In this document: in pieces, positions 1 through 8,346 of the stretch
How positions within the stretch are numbered: the stretch's first letter is position 1
Layout of the letters: each line of letters begins with the position of its first letter
Assembly (NCBI GenBank): GCA_027864655.1
Contig: JAQAZG010000002.1
Coordinates: 62,001-126,000 of the forward strand
Source: Oleispirillum naphthae
GTDB lineage: Bacteria; Pseudomonadota; Alphaproteobacteria; Rhodospirillales; Rhodospirillaceae
Length of the DNA stretch: 64,000 nt
Reading direction: 5' to 3'
The notes under the pieces: generated by a model
Told to the model about the DNA's origin: nothing
What the model saw: the letters and a program-made list of their open reading frames with translations, nothing else
Databases searched by the model: none
Made by a program: the position numbers and the translations under genes

Positions 1-34
1 CCGCGCCGATCACCGCGACGTCCAGTTGTTCCAC
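1..34 (-). CDS. Start of a probable Rossmann-fold (FAD/NAD) protein, cut by window edge
   Basis: Read on the minus strand, a GTG at 34-32 follows a good ribosome binding site (AGGGGGAG) and opens a frame beginning V-E-Q-L-D-V-A-V-I-G-A. A beta-strand running into a glycine turn at the extreme N-terminus is typical of FAD- or NAD-binding oxidoreductases, where the next residues would complete GxGxxG. It starts 12 bases after the stop of the nitrilase-family gene, in the same direction, so it is probably the next gene of that operon. Only eleven codons are visible. The start is fairly safe; the family is inference. Confidence 0.45.
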   Translation of the reverse strand, partial: MEQLDVAVIGA

Positions 35-46
35 GATGCGCTCCCC

Positions 47-805
47 CTATGCCGGGATGCGGCGGAAATCCCCTTCCGTCGCGAGGCCGGTTTCCTTGTC
101 CCAGTCGAACAGCAGGATCGCCGGGTCCGCGCCGCTGTAGGTGAGGCGGCGCGCGCCGCCGGTAATCACCGCGCTTTCCGCACGGGTCATGTCCATGCGG
201 TGGCGGCCGGTCTGGTTGCACACGAACACCGGCAGCCCGGTCTCCGCCGAGGCGCGCTCCCAGGCGCCGTTCGGGCCCATCGGCCCGGGCGGCCAGGCGG
301 CGGCCAGGGTCAGCACCTCGGCCCCCGCCGCGGCCATCGCCGCCGGGTTCTCGGCGTACCACATGTCGGCGCACACCAGCGCGCCGACGGAAACGCCGTT
401 GCAGGCGATCGGCCGCCGCGCCGCGCCGGGGCGCGCCCACGCCTCGGTTTGGCCGTGCACCACCAGCTTGCGGTGGCGGCCGAGCACCGCGCCCTCGGGG
501 CCGAGGACGACGCAACTGTTGTGGGCGAGGCCGGTCGCCGCGTCCCGCTCCGCGCAGCCGAGGAAGAGGGTGAGCTGCCGCGCCTGCGCCAGTTCGGAAA
601 GCGGCGCGATCTCCGGCCCCGGCATCGCGGGGATGATCGGGGCCGGGTCGGCGTCGGTGAAGAAGTAGCCCTGCAACGCCACCTCGGGGGTGAGAATCCA
701 GTCCGCCCCGGCGTCGGCGGCGCGCGACGCGGCCTCGACGATCAGGCCGAGATTGCGGGAGACCGACCCCACCGCGAGGTCGAGGTGCAAAAGCGCGATC
801 CTCAT
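47..805 (-). CDS. Carbon-nitrogen hydrolase (nitrilase superfamily)
   Basis: A 252-residue protein with the nitrilase-fold triad in order: Glu in TPEVALQGYF (about residue 41), Lys in HRKLVVHG (about 116) and Cys in LVCADMWY (about 146). These enzymes cleave C-N bonds of small amides, ureas or nitriles through a cysteine thioester; the substrate cannot be read from sequence. The length fits the amidase/omega-amidase-like branches. The start overlaps the stop of the upstream M16 gene (802-805, ATGA), so translation is coupled. A putative flavoprotein follows 12 bases later, and an amine or amide catabolic pair is one possible reading. The family is secure; the substrate is unknown. Confidence 0.85.
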   Translation of the reverse strand: MRIALLHLDLAVGSVSRNLGLIVEAASRAADAGADWILTPEVALQGYFFTDADPAPIIPAMPGPEIAPLSELAQARQLTLFLGCAERDAATGLAHNSCVVLGPEGAVLGRHRKLVVHGQTEAWARPGAARRPIACNGVSVGALVCADMWYAENPAAMAAAGAEVLTLAAAWPPGPMGPNGAWERASAETGLPVFVCNQTGRHRMDMTRAESAVITGGARRLTYSGADPAILLFDWDKETGLATEGDFRRIPA

Positions 806-2118
806 TGTGCGTCCAGATGCATCTTGGCGGTTTCCCCGGCGACGGCGAAGGTGAGCTTATCCGGCGTCAGCCACTTGGCGGCGACGCGGGCGACGTCCGC
901 CGGGGTGATCGCGGCGATCTCCGCGGCGCGGCGGTCCAGCTCGTCCGGCGGCAGGCGGTAATAGAGCAGCGCGGTGAGGGTGCCCGCGATCGCCGGGCTG
1001 GAGTTCAGCCGCAACGGCAGGGACCCGGCGAGGAAGCTCTTCGCCTTCTCCACCTCTTCCGCGGTCGCGCCATGGGCGCGCATCTTCTCCCACTCGGCGC
1101 GGATGATCGAGATGCTCTCGCCGATCTTCGCGGTCTGGGTGCCGACGCTGCCCGCCACCAGCGGCGCATCCGCCAAGGGCAGGGAACCCGCGTCCACACC
1201 GTAGGCGAGGCCGCGCTTCTCGCGCACCTCGGCGGTGAGGCGGGAGGAGAACCCGCCGTCGCCGAGCACGTACATCATCACCTGGAAGGGCAGCCAGTCC
1301 GGATCGGCCCGGCCCGGCCCTGCTTGCGCGAAGATCGCCACCGCCTGCGGCACCGGCATCTCCACGGTCAGCGTCTTGCCGGAAAGCGCGGGCGCGGTCT
1401 CCGCCACCGGCGGCAGCGGCGAGGTTGCGGGCAGGCCGCCGAACGTGGCGTCGAGCAGCGGCGCAAGCTCGGCGGCGGAGATGTCGCCGACCACGCCGAC
1501 GATCAGGCGGTCGCGGGTGAAGCGGCTGCGCGCGAAGGCGTGCAGGTCCGCCGCGCCGACCGCGGAGATCCCTTCCACCGTGCCCGCGGTGGGGCGGCCG
1601 TAGGGATGCTGCGGGAAGAGCGCGGCGAACAGCGCCTGGGAGGCGCGGCTGCCCGGGTTCTCCTGCTGGCGGCGCAGCCGGGTGAGAAAGGCGGCGCGCA
1701 TGCGTTCCAGCGGTTCGGCGTCGAAGCGCGGGCGGGTCAGCGCGTCGCGCAGCAGCGCGAACGCCTCCGCCCGGTGCGCCGAGAGGGTGAGCATCTCGCC
1801 GGAGAAACTGTCCCGCGCCGCGGAGAAGCTCATCGAAACGTTGAGCGCATCGAGGCGGTCCTGGAAGGCCCGGGAGTCCATCTCCGCCGCGCCTTCGTCC
1901 AGCATGCCGGAGGCGACCGTGGCGAGGCCCGCCTTGTCCGCCGGGTCGGCGGCCGCGCCGCCGCCGCGGAAGAGCAGCGAAACCGCGACCAGCGGGTTGG
2001 CGTGGTCCTCCACCAGCCAGGCGGTGACGCCGCCGGGGGAGGCGACCACCTGCACCGGCGCGGCCAGCGCGGGCAGCGGCGCGATCAGCAGCAGAAGGGC
2101 GAGGAGGATGCGTTTCAT
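802..2118 (-). CDS. M16 family peptidase-like protein, non-catalytic partner
   Basis: A 438-residue protein with an N-terminal signal peptide (MKRILLALLLLIAPLPALAA) and the two-lobed M16 (insulinase/processing-peptidase) architecture, including the C-terminal R-x(5)-Y-type region (EVREKRGLAYGVDAG). The zinc motif HxxEH is absent: the equivalent stretch reads GLATVASGMLDEGA. In bacteria, M16 genes often come in pairs, one catalytic and one that only helps form the clam-shell chamber; this is the latter. It starts inside the stop of the catalytic partner (2115-2118, ATGA) and overlaps the nitrilase gene downstream. The signal peptide predicts periplasmic action on peptides. The 2118 start is chosen for the overlap and the clean signal peptide. 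Confidence 0.88.
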   Translation of the reverse strand: MKRILLALLLLIAPLPALAAPVQVVASPGGVTAWLVEDHANPLVAVSLLFRGGGAAADPADKAGLATVASGMLDEGAAEMDSRAFQDRLDALNVSMSFSAARDSFSGEMLTLSAHRAEAFALLRDALTRPRFDAEPLERMRAAFLTRLRRQQENPGSRASQALFAALFPQHPYGRPTAGTVEGISAVGAADLHAFARSRFTRDRLIVGVVGDISAAELAPLLDATFGGLPATSPLPPVAETAPALSGKTLTVEMPVPQAVAIFAQAGPGRADPDWLPFQVMMYVLGDGGFSSRLTAEVREKRGLAYGVDAGSLPLADAPLVAGSVGTQTAKIGESISIIRAEWEKMRAHGATAEEVEKAKSFLAGSLPLRLNSSPAIAGTLTALLYYRLPPDELDRRAAEIAAITPADVARVAAKWLTPDKLTFAVAGETAKMHLDAQ

Positions 2119-3455
2119 CGCTGCGCCTCCGGAGTGAGGATGCCCTGGGCATAGGGGCCGGTGAGCGCGCGGGCGGCGGCCTGCACGTCGGCGGGGGAGA
2201 GCGCCGCCGCGTCCTCGGCGAAATTCTCGACGGTGGAAATGGAGCAGCCCACCGCCAGAGCCTCGGCCAGGGCCTGCGGCGCGGCGAAGAGGTCGTCGCG
2301 GGCGAAGACGCGCGCCGCCAGCATGCGCTCCCGCGCGCGGGCCAGTTCCTCCGCGGTCACGCCGTGCTCGGCGATGGCGGAAATCTCCGTGGCCACCGCG
2401 GCGTCGATGGTCTCCACGCTCACCCCCTGCGCGGGGGTGGCCGCCACCGAGAAGCTGCCCGGTCCCAGCGCCATGCCGCGGTAGTAGGCGGAGACGCCGA
2501 CGGCGAGCTTGTCCGCCAGCACCAGCTTGCGGTAGAGGCGGCTGGTGGCGCCGCCGCCGAGGATGTCGGAAAGCGTCTCGAACGCCGCGCCGGTCCTGGC
2601 GTCGGCGGTGGCGCACGACGGCGCGATCTGGGTGCGGCGCCACGCCGCCTGGCGCACCAGGGGCGAGGAGAAGGCGATGCGGATGTCGGCGGGCGGCGCT
2701 TCCGGCGTGGGGCGCACGCGCTTTGGCGTGCCGGCGCGCGGAATCGCCCCGAAGGTCTTTTCCGCCAGTTCCTTCACCCAGGCGGGGGTGACGTCGCCCG
2801 CCACCAGCAGGATGGCGTTGTCGGGCGCGTACCAGCGCTTATGGAAGGCGAGCGCGTCGGCGCGCGTCAGCCCCCGGATCTCCGAATCGAAGCCGCCGAT
2901 CGGGCGCGCGTAGGGGTGGTTCATCCACAGGGCCATGGACAACCGCTCGGAGAGCATGGCGGAGGGTTCGTTCTCCACCCGCTGGCGGCGCTCCTCGCGC
3001 ACCACCTCGCGCTCGCTTTCGAAGTCCGCCTCGGCGAGCTTCAGGTGCGCCATGCGGTCGGCCTCCAGGCGCATCACCAGGGGCAGGTGCTGCGCCGCGA
3101 TGCGCTGGTAGTAGGCGGTGAAGTCGCGGCTGGTCATCGCGTTGTCGATGCCGCCCCTGGCCGCGACGATCTTGGAGAATTCCCCGGCGGGCACCTTGGG
3201 GGTGCCCTTGAACATCAGGTGTTCGAGCAGATGCGCAAGGCCGGTCTTGCCCGGCGGCTCGTCGGCGGCGCCGGTCTTGTACCACACCATGTGCGAGACG
3301 ATGGGCGCGCGGTGGTTTTCCACCACCACCACGGTGAGGCCGTTCGCCAGGGTGAAGACGGCGGGGTCGAACACCTTGGCAAGCGCGGCGCGCGGCAGAA
3401 CCGCCGCGAAAAGCGCGGCGCAGATGAACGGACGAAGCGGCATGCGGAGCGGCAT
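2115..3455 (-). CDS. M16 family zinc metallopeptidase, catalytic subunit
   Basis: A 446-residue secreted peptidase. After a signal peptide (ending near residue 26) it carries the inverted zinc motif HLLEH in GLAHLLEHLMFKGT, with the downstream Glu of the ligand set in the ESEREVVREE segment. This identifies the active member of the bacterial M16 pair, a processing-peptidase-like enzyme that degrades peptides in the periplasm. The start has an excellent ribosome binding site (AAGGAGG, 7 bases upstream). The non-catalytic partner overlaps its stop by 4 bases, and a bamF-like gene lies 33 bases upstream in the same direction, so the pair belongs to the ileS-lspA envelope operon. Confidence 0.93.
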   Translation of the reverse strand: MPLRMPLRPFICAALFAAVLPRAALAKVFDPAVFTLANGLTVVVVENHRAPIVSHMVWYKTGAADEPPGKTGLAHLLEHLMFKGTPKVPAGEFSKIVAARGGIDNAMTSRDFTAYYQRIAAQHLPLVMRLEADRMAHLKLAEADFESEREVVREERRQRVENEPSAMLSERLSMALWMNHPYARPIGGFDSEIRGLTRADALAFHKRWYAPDNAILLVAGDVTPAWVKELAEKTFGAIPRAGTPKRVRPTPEAPPADIRIAFSSPLVRQAAWRRTQIAPSCATADARTGAAFETLSDILGGGATSRLYRKLVLADKLAVGVSAYYRGMALGPGSFSVAATPAQGVSVETIDAAVATEISAIAEHGVTAEELARARERMLAARVFARDDLFAAPQALAEALAVGCSISTVENFAEDAAALSPADVQAAARALTGPYAQGILTPEAQR

Positions 3456-3488
3456 CCGGCATCCTCCTTCGGCTGAAGCGGGACGGAC

Positions 3489-4103
3489 TTAGAAGATACC
3501 TTCCAGAATGCCCTTGGACTGGCGCTGGATCTTCGGCGGTTCGCCTTCCGACAGCGCGCGGCCGAGAGCCATGTTCTCGCGGATGCGCTGCGATTCCTTG
3601 GCCGCGTCCACCGTGGAGCCCTTGTAGGAGCGGTCCTCCCAGAACACCAGGTAGTCGGTGAAGGAGGCCTTTTCCTTGGCCAGGGTCGAGGTCTCGCGGT
3701 CCACGGTGTCGCGGATGTCGGACTCGGCCTCGTTGGCCCCGGCCTTCAGCAGCACGGTCTTTTCGCCGGAGCTGAGGCGGGTGTCGGCGGCGAGCTCGCG
3801 CGCATAGACGCGCGGGTTCTTGGCGGAGCGGCCGAGCAGGGCGGCCTTGGCGCGCTCCTTCTCCGTGCCTTCCTGCGGGCGGGCGGTGCCGGGCTGCGGC
3901 GGGCGCAGCGCGAAGTCCGGCGGGATCGACAGCGGCGCGCGCGACAGCACGGTGAATTCGTCCGGCGCTTCGCGGTTGAAGCCCAACTGCTGCTTGACGT
4001 CGCCGCAGGCGGCGAGCCCGAAGAGGGCGGCCAGCACCAGGAGACGCCCCCCGAGGCGGGGCGCGGCGGAAAGAAGGCGGCGGTTCGAGACTGTCTGGGT
4101 CAT
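3489..4103 (-). CDS. bamF: BamF-like outer-membrane lipoprotein (DUF3035 type)
   Basis: A 204-residue lipoprotein with an N-terminal hydrophobic segment and lipobox LAAC, which puts the lipidated Cys at residue 33. The mature part begins with a proline-rich stretch (APLSIPPDFALRPPQPG) that resembles the N-terminal motif of BamC. Alphaproteobacterial BamF/DUF3035 proteins share this motif and belong to the outer-membrane beta-barrel assembly machine. The rest is charged and helical. The start overlaps the stop of lspA (the lipoprotein signal peptidase) by 4 bases. An lspA-bamF-M16 order is common in Rhodospirillales, which supports the assignment. The name rests on motif and context only. Confidence 0.75.
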   Translation of the reverse strand: MTQTVSNRRLLSAAPRLGGRLLVLAALFGLAACGDVKQQLGFNREAPDEFTVLSRAPLSIPPDFALRPPQPGTARPQEGTEKERAKAALLGRSAKNPRVYARELAADTRLSSGEKTVLLKAGANEAESDIRDTVDRETSTLAKEKASFTDYLVFWEDRSYKGSTVDAAKESQRIRENMALGRALSEGEPPKIQRQSKGILEGIF

Positions 4104-4570
4104 GGTGGCGGCATCTTACCGTGATGAGGATGCGAGAACAAGGCGTCGAAAACGAGGAGCGCGGCGCCGAGGGAAATGGCGGAATCGGCAACGTTGAACG
4201 CAGGCCAATGCCATGTTTGCCAGTGAACGTCGAGGAAGTCCACCACCGCGCCGAAGCGCAGGCGGTCGATGACGTTGCCGAGCGCGCCGCCGATCACCAG
4301 ACCGACGGCGGTGGCGGGCGCATCGCCGCGGCGCAGCCACCAGAGAAGCCCGGCGCACACCGCGACGGCGAGGCCGGAGAGCAGGTAGGGCGCGGAGTCC
4401 GCATGCGAGGCGAACAGCGAGAAGCTGACGCCGCGGTTCATCGCCAGCACCAGATTGAACCCCGGCAGAATCTCGATCACCCGCGGCGGCTGCATCAGGT
4501 CCAGGATCAGCATCTTGCCGATCTGGTCGAGCAGGATCACGAGAGCGGCGAGAGTCAGCCCGCGCTTCAT
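4100..4570 (-). CDS. lspA: Lipoprotein signal peptidase (signal peptidase II)
   Basis: A 156-residue inner-membrane aspartic protease that cleaves the signal peptide of diacylated prolipoproteins at the lipobox Cys. Four hydrophobic helices are visible. Both catalytic-aspartate motifs are present: GNVIDRLRFGAVVDFL (first Asp) and FNVADSAISLG (second Asp), along with the conserved N-R-G loop (AMNRGVSFS). Its start abuts the ileS stop with no gap, the classic ileS-lspA arrangement, and its stop overlaps bamF by 4 bases. One of its likely clients, the BamF lipoprotein, is therefore co-expressed with it. Length is normal for the family. Confidence 0.97.
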   Translation of the reverse strand: MKRGLTLAALVILLDQIGKMLILDLMQPPRVIEILPGFNLVLAMNRGVSFSLFASHADSAPYLLSGLAVAVCAGLLWWLRRGDAPATAVGLVIGGALGNVIDRLRFGAVVDFLDVHWQTWHWPAFNVADSAISLGAALLVFDALFSHPHHGKMPPP

Positions 4571-7396
4571 TTACGCCTGCGCCTCCCAGCGGTCGATGGC
4601 GTCGGCGCAGCGGCCGCAGACGCCTGCGTGTTCGTGGGTGTCCACATCGGGCAGCACCTTCCAGCAGCGGTCGCACTTCGCGCCCTCGGCGAGGGCGGGC
4701 ACGCAGGCGATGCCGGGCGCGTCCTCGAGGGTGAAGGCGTCCGCCGGGGCTTCGCCGGTGGACAGTTCGATGCCGGAGGTGATGCAGATGTCGGCCATCG
4801 GCAGCGCGGCGCACAACGCGGCGAGGTCGGCGGGCAGGTAGACCGCCGGGGCGGCCTGGAGGCTCGCGCCGATGCGCTTGGCGGCGCGTTCCTTCTCCAG
4901 CGCGCCGGTGACGACGCGGCGCACCGTGCGCACCTTCTCCCAGCGGGCGGCGAGGTCTTCGTCCCGCCACTGCACCGGAATTTCCGGGAAGGCCTGCTCG
5001 TGGACGCTCTCCGCGCTGTCCGGGTGGCGGCACATCCAGGCCTCTTCCGCGGTGAAGCAGGTGAACGGCGCAAGCCAGGCGACCAGGGTGTTGAACACGA
5101 TGTCCAAGACGGTGCGGCAGGCGCGCCGCTGCGGATCGTCGAGCGCGTCGCAGTAGAGGCAGTCCTTGCGGATGTCGAAGTAGAAGGCCGAGAGGTCCAC
5201 GGCGCAGAAGTTGTGGATTTCCTGGAACAGTTCGTGGAAGGCGAAGGTCTCGGTGCAGGTGCGCCGCACGTGGGCGTCGAGGTCGGCGAGGCGGTGCAGC
5301 ACCCAGCGCTCCAGCTCCGGCATGTCGGCGAACGCCACGCGCTCGGTCTCGGCGAATCCGTTGAGGTTGCCGAGCAGGTAGCGCAGGGTGTTGCGCAGGC
5401 GGCGGTAGACGTCGGTGGTGCGCGACAGGATTTCCTTGCCGATGCGCAAATCCTCGGTGTAGTCGGAGCCGACCACCCACAGGCGCAGGATGTCCGCGCC
5501 CATCTGCTGGGTGACGTCCTGCGGCGCGACGGTGTTGCCCAGGGATTTGGACATCTTGCGGCCCTGCTCGTCGAGGACGAAGCCGTGGGTGAGCACCGTG
5601 TCGTAGGGCGCGCGGCCGCGCGTGCCGCAGCTTTCCAGCAGCGACGACTGGAACCAGCCGCGGTGCTGGTCCGAGCCTTCGAGGTACATCGCGGCGGGCC
5701 AGGAAAGGTCGTCCCGGTCCTCCAGCACGAAGGCGTGGGTGCATCCGGAATCGAACCACACGTCCAGGATGTCCATCACCTTTTCATACTTCGCCGCGTC
5801 GTGGTCCGGCGCGAGGAAGCGCTCGGCAGGGGCGGTGAACCACACGTCGGCCCCCTCCTCCGCCACCGCGGCGACGACGCGCGCCATCACCGCCGCATCG
5901 CGCAGCGGCTCGCCGGTGGCCTTGTCCATGAACACCGCGATCGGCACGCCCCAGGCGCGCTGGCGCGAGACGCACCAGTCGGGGCGGCCTTCCACCATCG
6001 CCTGGATGCGGTTCTTGCCCTGCGCCGGAATCCAGCGGGTGGCGTCGATCGCCTTCAAGGCGGCGTCGCGCAGGCCGTTGGTCTCCATCGAGATGAACCA
6101 CTGCGGCGTGTTGCGGAAGATCAGGGGCGCCTTGGAGCGCCAGGAGTGCGGGTAGCTGTGCACCAGCTTGCCGGAGGCCAAGAGCGCGCCCTCGCGGGTC
6201 ATCGCGGCGAGCACGTCGGGGGCCACCTTGAACACGTGCTTGCCGGCGAAGAGAGGCACCTGCGGATAGTAGGTGCCGTCGTCGGAGACGGTGGAAGGCA
6301 CCGCGATGCCGTTGGCGACGCACAGCCGCCAGTCGTCCTCGCCGTGGCCCGGCGCCATGTGGACGAAGCCGGTGCCCTGGTCGGTGGTGACGAAGTCGCC
6401 GGCGAGCAGCGGCACGTCGAAGCCGTAGCCCCGGGCGGCGAGCGGGTGGCGGCACACCGTGCCCGCCATGTCCGAGCCCTTGATCTCGGCGAGAATGGCG
6501 TATTCGGTGATGTTGGCCTCGCGCGCCACCTCGGGCAGCAGGTCGGAGAGCACGACGAAGCGCTCGCCCGGGCGCGCCAGGCTCATCCCGCCGGCGGCCT
6601 TGACCTCGGCCACGGTGTAGAGGAAGTCCGGGCCGTAGGCGATGGCGCGGTTGCCCGGCATCGTCCAGGGCGTGGTCGTCCAGATCACCACCGCCGCGCC
6701 CTCGAGCGCGATGTGCGCCGCCTTGACCACCGGGAAGCGCACCCAGATGGTGGTGGAGGTGTGGTCGTGGTACTCCACCTCGGCTTCGGCGAGCGCGGTC
6801 TTTTCCACCACCGACCACAGCACCGGCTTCGCGCCCTTGTAGAGTCCGCCGTTCAGCACGAACTTGCCCAGCTCGGCGACGATGCGCGCCTCGGCGGCGT
6901 AGGTCATCGTGGTGTAGGGGGTTTCCCAGTTGCCGCACACGCCGAGGCGCTGGAACTCGGCGCTCTGCACGTCGATCCAGTGGGCGGCGAAATCGCGGCA
7001 CTCCTTGCGGAACTCGACCACCGGCACGGCGTCCTTGTCCTTGCCCGCGGCGCGGTACTTCTCCTCGATCTTCCACTCGATCGGCAGGCCGTGGCAGTCC
7101 CAGCCCGGCACGTAGCGGGCGTCCTTGCCCATCATCTGCTGGGAGCGGACGATCACGTCCTTGAGAATCTTGTTGAGCGCGTGGCCGATGTGCAGGTTGC
7201 CGTTCGCATAGGGCGGGCCGTCGTGCAGGATGAACGGCTCGCGGCCCGCAGAGGCCTTGCGCAGCCGTCCTTCCAGGTCGATCGCCGCCCATCGGGCGAG
7301 CAGCTTGGGCTCGAGGTTCGGCAGGCCCGCCTTCATCCCGAAGGAGGTGCGGGGCAGGAACACGGTCGATTTGGTCTCCACGCTCATCTTGGTCAC
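4571..7396 (-). CDS. ileS: Isoleucyl-tRNA synthetase
   Basis: A 941-residue class I aminoacyl-tRNA synthetase that charges tRNA-Ile and edits mischarged valine. Visible landmarks are the HIGH-type motif in NGNLHIGHALNK (about residue 62), a long CP1 editing domain, the KMSKS signature in GRKMSKSLGNTV (about 610) and a C-terminal zinc knuckle (CDRCWK and, further on, CGRC). Length matches bacterial IleRS. The start shown is a GTG that overlaps the ribF stop (GTGA); an ATG nine bases further in (7387) is an equally reasonable start. lspA follows immediately. Confidence 0.97.
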   Translation of the reverse strand: MTKMSVETKSTVFLPRTSFGMKAGLPNLEPKLLARWAAIDLEGRLRKASAGREPFILHDGPPYANGNLHIGHALNKILKDVIVRSQQMMGKDARYVPGWDCHGLPIEWKIEEKYRAAGKDKDAVPVVEFRKECRDFAAHWIDVQSAEFQRLGVCGNWETPYTTMTYAAEARIVAELGKFVLNGGLYKGAKPVLWSVVEKTALAEAEVEYHDHTSTTIWVRFPVVKAAHIALEGAAVVIWTTTPWTMPGNRAIAYGPDFLYTVAEVKAAGGMSLARPGERFVVLSDLLPEVAREANITEYAILAEIKGSDMAGTVCRHPLAARGYGFDVPLLAGDFVTTDQGTGFVHMAPGHGEDDWRLCVANGIAVPSTVSDDGTYYPQVPLFAGKHVFKVAPDVLAAMTREGALLASGKLVHSYPHSWRSKAPLIFRNTPQWFISMETNGLRDAALKAIDATRWIPAQGKNRIQAMVEGRPDWCVSRQRAWGVPIAVFMDKATGEPLRDAAVMARVVAAVAEEGADVWFTAPAERFLAPDHDAAKYEKVMDILDVWFDSGCTHAFVLEDRDDLSWPAAMYLEGSDQHRGWFQSSLLESCGTRGRAPYDTVLTHGFVLDEQGRKMSKSLGNTVAPQDVTQQMGADILRLWVVGSDYTEDLRIGKEILSRTTDVYRRLRNTLRYLLGNLNGFAETERVAFADMPELERWVLHRLADLDAHVRRTCTETFAFHELFQEIHNFCAVDLSAFYFDIRKDCLYCDALDDPQRRACRTVLDIVFNTLVAWLAPFTCFTAEEAWMCRHPDSAESVHEQAFPEIPVQWRDEDLAARWEKVRTVRRVVTGALEKERAAKRIGASLQAAPAVYLPADLAALCAALPMADICITSGIELSTGEAPADAFTLEDAPGIACVPALAEGAKCDRCWKVLPDVDTHEHAGVCGRCADAIDRWEAQA

Positions 7397-8346
7397 ACGC
7401 TCGCGGTTTGCGCCGGTTCTGCGAGAATCCGGCGCGCGGTGGAAGCATCGCTTTCGATTTGGCGGGTCAGCGCCGCGATGCCGTCGAATTTGCGTTCGTC
7501 GCGCAGGAAGTGGATGAACGCGACGCGAAGGTGGCGATCATAGAGATTTTCCTGCAGGTCGAACAGATGCACTTCCAGCACGGTGCCCTTGCCGTCGAAG
7601 GTGGGCCGGGTGCCGCAGTTGGCCACCCCGGGGTAGACCCGCGGGTCGTCGTCGATGGTCGCCCGCACCGCATAGACCCCGGCGCGCGGGCGCAGGCTGT
7701 CGGTGAGGTGGACGTTGGCGGTGGGGAAGCCGATGCCGCGGCCGCGCGCCTCGCCGTGCTCGACGCGGCCCTCCACCGACCAGTCGCGGCCGAGGATGGC
7801 GTGCGCGTCGGCGCAGCGCCCCTCGCGGATGGCGTCGCGCGCCCCGGTGGAGGAGAACGCGGTGCCCGCGGGGCCGATCACCGCGGCCAGCTCGGTGACG
7901 CCGAAGCCGTGCGCCGCTCCGGCGCGGCGCAGCGAATCCGGGGTGCCGGTGCGGCCGCGGCCGAAGGCGTAGTCGTGGCCGATGACGATGTGGCGGACGT
8001 CCAGCGCCTCCAGGAGGGTGTGCTGGATGAAGGCGTCCGAGGTGGTCTGCGCATAGGCGAGGTCGAAGGCCTGCACGAACATGAAGTCGGCCCCCAGCTC
8101 CTCCACCAGCCGCGCCTTGACGCGGAAGGGGGTGAGGCGGAAGGGCGCGAGATCGGGCTGGAATGCCGCGCGCGGGTGCGGCTCGAAGGTGAGGATGCCG
8201 AACGGGCGGTCCTCGGCGCGGGCGAGCGCGGCGGCGGTGGCGATGATCGCCCGGTGGCCGCGGTGCACGCCGTCGAAATTGCCGATGGCGACGATGCCGC
8301 CGCGGTAGCGCGCCGGAACGTCGTCGGTGTGCCGCAGGATGATCAT
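7393..8346 (-). CDS. ribF: Bifunctional riboflavin kinase / FAD synthetase
   Basis: A 317-residue enzyme that phosphorylates riboflavin to FMN and adenylylates FMN to FAD. The N-terminal adenylyltransferase half has the nucleotide motif GNFDGVHRGH (about residue 22) and the later SSTGAR signature. The C-terminal kinase half has GIGFPTANV with the PTAN motif, plus GVYAV. Length is typical. It is the first gene of the minus-strand cluster, and its stop overlaps the ileS start, the common ribF-ileS-lspA order. The promoter must lie in 8347-8450, where I cannot pick out a convincing -35/-10 pair. Confidence 0.97.
   Translation of the reverse strand: MIILRHTDDVPARYRGGIVAIGNFDGVHRGHRAIIATAAALARAEDRPFGILTFEPHPRAAFQPDLAPFRLTPFRVKARLVEELGADFMFVQAFDLAYAQTTSDAFIQHTLLEALDVRHIVIGHDYAFGRGRTGTPDSLRRAGAAHGFGVTELAAVIGPAGTAFSSTGARDAIREGRCADAHAILGRDWSVEGRVEHGEARGRGIGFPTANVHLTDSLRPRAGVYAVRATIDDDPRVYPGVANCGTRPTFDGKGTVLEVHLFDLQENLYDRHLRVAFIHFLRDERKFDGIAALTRQIESDASTARRILAEPAQTASV

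Noticed and set aside
4121-7543. A continuous open frame of over 1,100 codons on the plus strand opposite ileS
   Set aside because: It is rich in His, Arg and Gly, has no recognisable motif and mirrors a conserved gene; GC-rich antisense frames of this kind are shadows.
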